DNA from: Peribolospora baueri
Lineage: Eukaryota > Basidiomycota > Peribolosporomycetes > Peribolosporales > Peribolosporaceae
Direction: 5' to 3'
Assembly (NCBI GenBank): GCA_029717555.1
Contig: JAMDHS010000110.1
Span: 1-63,374 of the forward strand
Length of the DNA stretch: 63,374 nt
The translations under genes were made by a program, and so were the position numbers. The notes under the pieces are model-generated. The model searched no databases, was not told the DNA's origin, and saw only the letters and a list, made by a program, of their open reading frames with translations. Shown piece by piece: positions 55,367 to 63,374 of the stretch. Within the stretch, counting starts at the first letter, position 1. Every line of letters begins with the position of its first letter.

Positions 55367-58300
55367 ATGTCGGCCGCCACGCCCGCCTCGGAGCAGTGCA
55401 CGCTGACACCCAAGGCGATCCGCCTCCCAGACGCCGCCGCAGGCCAGGATCCTCAAAGCCCTCGGATTGCGACGCGCTTGTCTTCCTCCTCTCCTCGCCT
55501 CTCCTCGGGCAGCGGCTCACCCCAAGGTCGACCGAGGCGCGTCAGTCTCAAGGCGGTGGAAAGGGCGGTCGTCAAGGTCCTCAAGGGCCCCATCTCCCCC
55601 ACTAAGGAGGGCAAGCAACGACCGCGGGACAGGTTGGCCATGTCCGAGAAAGACGACGCGGCAGGTCCGCTGGCCGAGCCCACAGGGTTGTACGCGTCCG
55701 AGTCGGGCGGCCAGGACCGACAAGCGCCCGAGCTTCCTCGTCTGGACCAAGGTCACCAACGGGACGGCGCTGCGTCGGAATCGGCCCCTCCAGTCGGCTT
55801 CACGCGGCCACGCTCAGGTTCCTCCTTTCCGTCATCGCCGCCCCAATCACCGTCCAGCGGCTCGGACGTCGTCGACGAGGAACTGCAGCGGACGCTGGAG
55901 GGTTCCCTAGGTTCTCAGTGGTCCGCCTTCGTCCGAGAGAGCAGCTCGCCAAAGGCCGAACGGCCCGAGCCTATCCTCAAGGTACCAAAGGAGCAGGCCG
56001 GCTCCAGCGGGGTCACAGCACAGCCGTCCTCTCCTTCGTCCCCGCCTCGCACGCCCCAAGTCCCGCCGCGCAAGTTGCCTTTCCTATCCTTGTCAGCCGC
56101 CGTCAGGTCTAGCCCAAGCGACGCCGAGACATCCTCCTACGTCGCCCGTCCGCGTGCCACCGACCTTCCGACGACGCCCATCTCCGCTTCAAGGACTATG
56201 GCCTCTTCCCCCACCGCTGTCATCGCCGCCAGACTGCCCGACGAGGTGCTCTCTGGTAATTTTGTCGTGCCTGAGAACAGGGCGTCGAAAGAGGAAAAGA
56301 GACTGTCGCATAACACAGACGTGGACACGGGTAGCCCACAGGCGTCGGCGACATTGGCGGGCTACTCGGCTCGGTCATCCACGTCCAGCCGTAGCCCTCT
56401 CCCTTTGCTTATTTCTCCACCAAGAGACGGACGAGGAGCCGGCGACCGCTCAGCGGGCCGAGAGAAGCTCTTTTCTCGCTTGCAAGTCCTCGGGCAGCGC
56501 ATCGGCGGTCTTGATCTTTGGTCGCGCGGTGGCGGCGGAGGAGGCGGATCGGAGCTAGAAGAGGAGAGCGATGTAGCAGATTCCCATCTCGATGCGCGTC
56601 GTTCACCGTCCATGTCCAACCTCAAGGCAGCCGTCAACGGCGATGGGGGTGCGTGCAAGAACAGCGCCTTGCCTTCGCTGGCCGTCACCGTCCCTCTCGT
56701 ACCAGGTGTCGACCCAAAGTCGCAGCCCGCACCTGATCCTGCGCTCGACTCCCCGCCCGAGCCAGAATCGCCGCGGGAAAGGCCAGCGATCAAGGTGCGC
56801 ATCGTCACATGGAACATGGGGGAGAGAGTCCCCAAGGGCGATCTTTCCGTGCTCCTTGGCGATGCGGGTGTGTACACGCCTCCTGATAGAGACGAGGAGG
56901 AGGAAGACAAGGCTGACGAGGATCGTGCGAATGATGGCGGGCAACGCGGCATGGAAGAAGAGGCCGGTGCTGGCGGAGCGAAACCGATGGCAGACATGGA
57001 TACGGTCGGAGTCAAGACCGTCTTCTCCCCGCCTTGCTCCTCTCCCGAATCACCGTCCTCATCATCATCAAAGTCCCCCGGCGGTGGTGCCAAGGCCAAG
57101 GCCCGGGAAAAGGACAAGGTCAGCAAGGGCCCGGAAGGTTTACCTCTGCTCCCATTGAACGACGACCACCCGTATCATCTGCTCGTCATAGGTGGGCAAG
57201 AGGTGCCCTGGGGCGATGGAGGAAAAGCTGCTACGAGCGTGGGGATGGCGGGCGAGCTTGGTCTTGGGCTAAGGATGAGGAAGGAAAAGAAGGAGAAAAA
57301 GGAAAAGGAGAAGGAAAAGGAAAAGGAAAAGGAGAGAGACACAAAGGGCGTGGATGGAGGTGGGCAGGAGAAAGAGGAGCTAAAGGACGACTTGAACGAG
57401 TCCAAGAAGGCTGACAACGAGAAGGAATCGAGTGGCGACGTCAGCGGCGGTGCGTCGGCGAGCCTGTCGTCCGACGGAGGACCGTTGGCTGCCTCTTCCG
57501 ACGCCGAACAGCAGCAGTCGTCGTCTCCCCCTCTTCCTTCCTCCCCGCTACGTATCTCCAAGCCATCCGACCTCAAGCGTCTCAAAATACCATCGATCCA
57601 GAGGTCCTCGGTGGGGGCATCAGGCCCACCGAACGTCCAGATTCCTCCTCAATCGGCGACGGCGCCCAGTTCACCTCGAACAGCGACCGCTTGGAGCACC
57701 AACGCGTTCGATCGACCCGTCACTCCATCCCCCGGTGTACTCGCCATTGGTCCCCAACCCGAGCCGGGCGGCGGTATGGCAGGCGCGGCCGCTGCCTTAA
57801 GCTTGGGAGGCTGGGCCGCGGGCTTGGCTGGTGGGGGAGTCGGCGTGGGCGGAAAGGGCTGGAGCGAAATGTTGGAGGACTGGTTGAGCAGGGGGCCGAG
57901 AGAGAGAGATGTGGGCGGCGCCGGCGCGGCTGTGAAAGGCAAGGCATCCTTTGACGGACGTTCTGGAGCTAGTCGCGGGCATACGCCCAGTGCGTCGGTA
58001 TCCGGCAGCACCGCGGATCTGACGGAGAGCTTCAGAGCTGGTTCCAAGGAGGCAAGTGACGCGGTGGCAGCAGTTGCAGGCAACAGCGTCAGCGCACCGG
58101 TCACGAGAGCAGGATCGCCTGTCCTGCAGGCGTCGGCGCTTCCTCTGCCTCCTGCTGAGGCCGAACTGGGCTTGTCGGATGCTCCAGCGGGACAAGGTTC
58201 CTCCTCGTTACCTCCGTCCTTGACCGTGACCACCCCTACGCCCTCACATTCCGTGCAGCCCAGCTGGGTCTCTTACTCGGAAACCGCCACAAAAAAGACA

Positions 58301-61117
58301 CGGTCCAAGTTAGGTCAAGGTGGCGGTCAAGCGCTTTCGAAGGCACCGTCCACTTCGAGCTTACTTGCGCCTCCGCCACTCGGCGGCATTGCGAGTTCGC
58401 ACTTGATGGAAAGGCCGCCGTCGCCGAGCGCCGACGACAGCGTCTTTTCCGGCGGGGGAAGCTCACGATCTGCATCCGGAGTGACGACGGACGGCGATGG
58501 CGACGGCGGTGGAGGGGTTTCTGGCATCGTTCCCTCTGCAAGCGCAGGCAGTATGATGACGGCCACGACGGACGAGGTGCCAGTGCTCATCGACGCCCAT
58601 GGCCCTTATGAGCTTCTCGTTAAGGAGAGGATGATGGGATGTTACTTGGCTGTTTATGTCTGGAGAGGATGCAAGGACCATGTGCAAGGTGAGTGTAGAC
58701 GGGCGCTGGACGGTGCCACCTTTGGCTGGTATCCGCGAACGGAACGGGCATTGCTCAATTCAAACACTGCCGTCGATGTGTCTTGTCCGTAGGCTTTTCA
58801 AAAGACCACGTCAAATCGGGCTTGCTCTCCGGACGTGTCGGCAACAAGGGGGCTGTGGGCGTCAGTCTCAAGATGGCCGGGACGAGACTGCTGTTCGTGA
58901 ACGCCCACTTGGCAGGTGAGTCGCGTCGCTTGGCAAACTGAACAGGCTGGTATGCCACCGAATGCTTATAAATCGAGCGCTCCTAATTCGGTCCTTCGGC
59001 AGCCCATGAAGGAAAGGTCGCTCTGCGATTGGCTAACGTGGCCAAGATCAAGAGCGAGCTCCAGGTGGACACTTTCCTCCCGACCGACGACCCTCGTAAC
59101 GCTCTGGAAGACGTGACGGAAAAGTTCGACCACGTCTTCTGGCACGGCGATCTCAACTTTCGGATCGACATCACGAGGCAGCATGCCGACTGGCTCATGA
59201 TGCAGAAGCAATATGCTCAGGCGCTTGAGTTTGATCAGCTCAGGGCGGTGCTGAAGGAGAACGTGGCCTTCCGAGGCTTCACTGAGGCGCCTATAGACTT
59301 TCCACCGACGGTGAGTCGAACACGGCTAGCCCAAGTGGATATGACCAGCGGCTGAATATGTCTTCTGGGTTCGACTGCCGCAGTACAAGTACGACGTGCT
59401 GAAGACGTTGAGGTCAAAGCGGGGCAAGTCTGTCCGGAAGAGCATCCACCTGCGACAAAAGTCGCAGCCCGAGGCAGAAATTGAACTTCTTGCCGATGAC
59501 GCCGAACGGCCACGGGCGGAGGTTGTACCTCCCAAGGAGAGGAGGACGAGTGAAGAGCCGAGCTCGACGACCGACGGGGAAAGCTCGAGCAAGCGTGACC
59601 TCCGATCTTGGACGAGCGACAGGCGGGACGGGGACAGCATGTCACTCTCGTCAGCGCCAGGCTCGATATCTTCCTCTGCCGGGCGCCCCGAGGCTTCGGG
59701 CTCGTTTGAAGCCAACCTGGACGACGCGCCCGTCACGCCTTCGAAAACCGTCTATGACAATAGTGGTGGCTTGTTCTCCAAAGGGTTGCGACTCAAGGCC
59801 AAGGCCAAACTGGTGACCTTTGCAAAATCAAAGGCCCAGTTGGCGTCCGCCCAGTTGGCGTCCCCGGTGTCAAAGAAACTAGGCTCGCTCGCAGACAAGG
59901 CGTCGGCGTCGGCGATGCACCTCGTCCATGGCGGAGAGCCGGCAGTGAACACGCCGAGGCCTTCGTTCAGCCAACCTGTAAACTTCGGTTTTCCGGGCGC
60001 TCCGAAAGACGCCCCTTCTCCCGCTCATCTGCCTCTTGCTCGCTCCCAGTCCGTTATGGGCTTCAGCCCAACGAAGAGCGCCAGCGCCGGAGCGTCCGAT
60101 TCGGCCGGACGGGAGAGCGAGGAGATGCGCGACGAAAGGTCGGAGGAGCAACAGGTGTTCGACACGAGCGCTAAGCAACGGGTGCCAAGCTGGTGCGACC
60201 GAATCCTGTGGCGGAGTACCGTGCCTGTGGAAGATTCAGAGGAGGAAAACGACGGGGACGAGGAAATGGAAATTGCCGGAAGCGCAAGTGGCCCTCGGCG
60301 AGCGGGCAACCAGGCGGTGAGCTACATCCTGCCGAGCGTGAAGGGCAAGAGGGAGCGGCTCGGGGGCGGAGAACGGTCTATTAGCTTCTCTCGCCCGCGG
60401 ACCATGTCTCGCTCTCCGTCCAGACGGAGTCGCAAAGGATCGTCGACGCGCATCGGCAGCGGCGGCTCGAGCCCGACTGCACTCAAGTCTCCGCTTTCGC
60501 GGCTACGAAACAAGAGCCGGGGCAGCTCGGGCTTTCCACGCTCGCTCACCGTCGACATGGCGGCCGCCCGTTCGACCGACTCCTCTGGTGGCTTGGCGAT
60601 GCCCAGGACAGCCACGCTTCCCATCGATCACGGATATGCGCCTTCCACCGGACCGGGCGCAGGATCGGGCAGAGCCCCATTCGGAGGGTTGAGGAGACGA
60701 GCAGCATCGCACAGCGAGCTTCACCGCGCCGACACTCGCGGCAGCGACTCCAAAATGCCGAATGAGACGTCTCTGGACGGCCGTCCGACCATCCGTCCGA
60801 TCACGAACCCTTCGCTACCGACCAGCGCTTCTTCGGCCAACTTGCTTGGGCCGCTGCGTTCGTCCTGGTGGGCGAGCCACCTGCACCTGCCGGCCTTTCT
60901 CACCAACGCTACCGGATTCACCTCCAGCCCTCCCGTGACGCCGACGCCGAGCCAGACGGCTTTGGTCGACGGGCCGCGTGCGCCTCGGGTGATTGGACCG
61001 AAGAAGGGAGAGGTGCAGTGTGTGCTGTACAAGAGCCTCGTGGACAAGGAGATGAGGCAGCTCGAGGCCAGGAGTGATCATCGTCCGGTCATTGGCGTCT
61101 TCCACATCGGCGTCTAG
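55367..61117 (+). CDS. inositol polyphosphate 5-phosphatase with very long disordered N-terminus and split catalytic domain
   Basis: This enzyme should remove the 5-phosphate from phosphoinositides or inositol phosphates at membranes. Four exons (55367-58688, 58793-58915, 59003-59310, 59384-61117) give 1,828 residues. Residues 1 to about 470 are Ser/Pro-rich. The IPPc domain starts at about 475 (KVRIVTWNMG), continues at about 607 (LLVIGGQEVPWG), and then is broken by a roughly 450-residue insert containing a KEK-rich tract. It resumes with GPYELLVKERMMGCYLAVY, GRVGNKGAVGVSLKMAG, FVNAHLAAHEGKVALR, FWHGDLNFRID, and FPPTYKYD. A second insert of about 250 residues precedes RVPSWCDRILW. A third precedes ARSDHRPVIGVF at the C-terminus. 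All catalytic motifs (WHGDLNFR, PSWCDRILW, SDHRPV) are intact. No SAC domain is seen, so it is not a full synaptojanin. Confidence 0.93.
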
Positions 61118-61823
61118 ATGCCGCCTCCGCCCTGCTTCTCGGGGAAAAGGCCCCCATTTCCAGTTAGTGATTCTTTCTCGTCTCTTGCGCTACGAGGCGT
61201 CGTCATCCGTCAGTAGGTCCGGGAGGCTTCTATTGTTTACAGCATTTTTCTTTCTTGTTCGCCTTCGCTCTTGTCCTCGCTCGCTCCTTTCCTTTCTGTC
61301 TGTCTCCCTTGGCCTGAGCCCCTATACCGTCCCTGATCCACCTTGCTACCTACGTATATCTATCTACCTACCTAGGTACCTACCTGCCTACCCACCCACC
61401 CGCATCCCTTCTCGCACCCACCACCGCTCTGGGCTGCGAGACGCTTTGATGATACCTTGCTCTGCTTTGCTTTTATATCCGTCCGAGCATAGATTTTAAT
61501 ACGACCCTCGGAGCCTCACTCACGTTCGTCGCCCTCCTCCCCATCGTCCGGCCCGATCGGACCCTCTTCTTCCGTCCCACGTGTCGATCGCCGGTATTGA
61601 ATTCCGCGCCCGTTTCCGAATTGTAAATCGCGCTGCGGATTGTAAATGAGGGTGAAATGAATTCCACCGTCTGCCCTTTTTCGCCGCGCCAGCGTTCATC
61701 TCGGAACGACGACGACAACGACGCTTAGACGAAGACGACGACGAAGACGACGAAGACGAAAGACGACGCTCACCTCTCCATCCTTCTCGCCCTCATATTC
61801 ATCGCCCACCATCCCCTCTCGAC
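61118..61823. other. intergenic region between 5-phosphatase and ORMDL gene
   Basis: This is 706 bp, tandem orientation. It holds a CTAC-type repeat (about 61350-61400: CTACCTACCTAGGTACC and variants). A GACGAC/GAAGAC triplet tract (61705-61768) lies in the presumed 5' leader of the ORMDL gene. No gene is seen. Confidence 0.55.
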
Positions 61824-63030
61824 ATGGCCGACACTCCGTCGTCCGCCGCCAACCGGGGCTCGTCCCCAGCCTCCACCTCGTCCTCCACCACCGCTCAACG
61901 TTCCTCCTCCCTCACCCCCCTCGTCTCCTCCCCTCCAGCCTCTCCCGGCGCCGACGCAGCCGGCCTTGCCTCCTTTTCACCTCCACCCTCTCCCCCGTCT
62001 CAACCCGCCCCTCCTTCTCTTGTACGCCCTGAGCTCAAGGTCGCCACCGGCGCACCGAGCACCGGCGCCACTGGCGCCCCCTCAGAGAAGGACGCCGGCG
62101 GCGCGACCAGACCGCGCAACAGGGGGCGGAGCGGCAGCTTGGTCAAGATCGAGAAGATAGAGCCGAGCCCTGAGGAGATGCTCGACCAGAGCGCCGGGTT
62201 CAACCCGAACGCGGAATGGGTCAACTATAAGGGTGAGCGCGATACGCCGTCGACGCTCCCTCGACCTGCTTGCGCCCATGTAGTCACGCCCCCCATGCTG
62301 ACCTACGTCCGTATGTCCTCCTGTCTCGCTTCCTAGGTGCCTGGGTAATCCACGTTGTGCTGATCATCCTCGGCAAGATCATGATCGACATCGTGCCAGG
62401 TATGGGCCAAGACACCTCTTGGACCGTCGTTAACTTGGGCTACATGGCCATCTCCTTCCTCATGTTCCACTGGGTCACCGGAACGCCGTTCGAGAGCAAC
62501 TCGGGCGTGTACGACAATCTCACGCTGTGGGAGCAGATCGATGAGGGCGCCCAGTACACGCCTGCGAAGAAGTGGCTGACTAGCGTGCCGATCGGACTGT
62601 GAGTACATGCATCGTCCTTCCTTGGATCGCACCGAGTTTCGCTTCTTTCGTGGGGTGAGTCGCCTGGAATAGCGGTTGACGAACACCTTGCCACCGACAT
62701 GATTCTACCCGAAAGCTTCCTCGTATCGACACACTACACCCGCTACAACCCTTTCCTCTTCGGTGTCAACTTCCTCGCCCTTCTCCTCGTCCTCGGCCCC
62801 AAGCTCCCTATGGTGAGTCTTTGCGTAGTTTACCATGCAAAGCTAAGCAGCATTCGTCCATCCTGTGTCCACTGATCGTTCCTCGTCCCATCGCGCTCGT
62901 CGTACAGCTCCACCGCCTCCGTTTCAAGTTCGGGGAAGAGCCAAGCTCTCCATACCCTTCGGCGCCTTCGACGCCGATCAGGCGACATGCGCCCTTTTCG
63001 GAGCAGATTCCGGCGTTCAAATCCGATTAA
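61824..63030 (+). CDS. ORMDL family protein, regulator of serine palmitoyltransferase
   Basis: Orm proteins sit in the ER membrane and restrain serine palmitoyltransferase, the first step of sphingolipid synthesis. Four exons (61824-62232, 62337-62598, 62716-62812, 62908-63030) give 296 residues. A Ser/Pro/Ala-rich cytosolic leader of about 130 residues precedes the core: GFNPNAEWVNYKGAWVIH, MIDIVPGMGQDTSWTVVNLGY, FHWVTGTPFE, YDNLTLWEQIDEG, KKWLTSVPIGLFLVSTHY, then FLFGVNFLALLLVLGPKLP. These are the conserved ORMDL blocks with four hydrophobic segments. In yeast Orm1/2 the N-terminal leader is phosphorylated by Ypk kinases. This leader contains SRSGS-like RNRGRSGSLVK, a plausible basophilic kinase site. 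The C-terminal tail SSPYPSAPSTPIRRHAPFSEQ is fungal-type. Confidence 0.95.
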
Positions 63031-63374
63031 ATTTGTTTATCTAGCCGGCGCTCTTGGGAGCGGCGGGGAGCAACTTATGGGCCCGTTCGGCGCCCAGATA
63101 GGATAGAGTGGACGAGGTCCTCTTTTTGTCTGTCGCCGCTATCCGACGTCTTCCCCGCCCGCCTGCTTTTCCCAAATTTCCCATAGTTGCCTCCTCATTA
63201 GCCCCGCTTTCCCACCTTCCCGTTCTCGTCGTCGTCTTCTTCGCGCGCTAATCACCACCTTGTATCCTTTCCGCCGTTCGTCACATCCCTTCTCGCTCGA
63301 CCTCTCGTCTCTCGCCTGATAGAAGTTTCGCCTCACCGCCTGTCTCTCCCCCCCCCCCCCCCCCTCCCCCCTCC
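63031..63374. other. 3' flank of the ORMDL gene, ending in a poly-C run
   Basis: This 344-bp stretch has no gene. It is C/T-rich and ends in an uninterrupted run of about 17 C followed by TCCCCCCTCC. Such a run could mark an assembly or scaffold edge, or simple sequence. Confidence 0.6.

Noticed and set aside
1-63374. A fungal biosynthetic gene cluster or CRISPR-like array.
   Set aside because: No polyketide synthase, NRPS, terpene cyclase or regularly spaced direct repeats were seen. The ene-reductase and regulator pair alone is not a cluster.

Overview
The window looks like nuclear DNA of an intron-rich, GC-rich basidiomycete fungus. I would guess a Pucciniomycotina or Ustilaginomycotina yeast-like lineage, but lineage is inference. 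The evidence is a Zn2Cys6 regulator, a velvet factor, a CAP10/GT90 glycosyltransferase, a diaphanous formin, the Pol I subunit RPA2, and many introns of about 60-120 bp with GTGAGT-type donors. No tRNA, rRNA or CRISPR array was recognised. All exon borders were read by eye. For the ene-reductase, LCL2, 5-phosphatase and ORMDL genes the spliced lengths are exact multiples of three.

Layout: 0.6-2.2 kb, YqjM-type ene-reductase (+). 2.7-5.9 kb, Zn2Cys6 transcription factor (-). 5.9-12.3 kb, a decayed block holding a Ty3/gypsy chromovirus end with a 257-bp LTR, an unassigned retroelement ORF remnant, a telomere-like GGGTTAGGG, a Penelope-like reverse transcriptase without a visible endonuclease, and a broken host gene of the Swiss Army Knife RNA-repair type (2H phosphoesterase, helical part, P-loop kinase) cut off where the Penelope-like element starts. 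13.0-13.9 kb, an intronless bacterial-looking NAD-dependent epimerase, followed by an ankyrin-repeat scrap. 14.9-23.3 kb, a divergent pair of membrane-anchored hydrolases: an M20 carboxypeptidase (-) and a very long amidohydrolase (+). 24.0-28.6 kb, Pol I second-largest subunit (-). 28.9-29.4 kb, LCL2-like secretory protein (+). 29.7-30.3 kb, small probable mitochondrial membrane protein (-). 31.1-33.7 kb, GH9 endoglucanase with a C-terminal membrane anchor (-). 34.7-36.9 kb, GT90 glycosyltransferase (-). 36.9-42.4 kb, a stretch with no confident gene, holding a 272-bp inverted repeat. 42.4-44.9 kb, velvet factor of VelB type (-). 46.9-54.6 kb, formin with an unusual N-terminal extension (-). 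55.4-61.1 kb, 1,828-residue inositol polyphosphate 5-phosphatase (+). 61.8-63.0 kb, ORMDL sphingolipid regulator (+).

The right half is ordinary conserved host sequence with a loose cell-surface and polarity theme: wall glycosylation, cellulose or glucan cleavage, actin cables, phosphoinositides and sphingolipid control. The left accessory block is the most unusual part. A telomere-associated type of retroelement, in the orientation expected for capping a chromosome end, lies against telomere-like sequence and a truncated RNA-repair gene, now internal to at least 50 kb of host genes. This could be a healed break or an old subtelomere that became internal.
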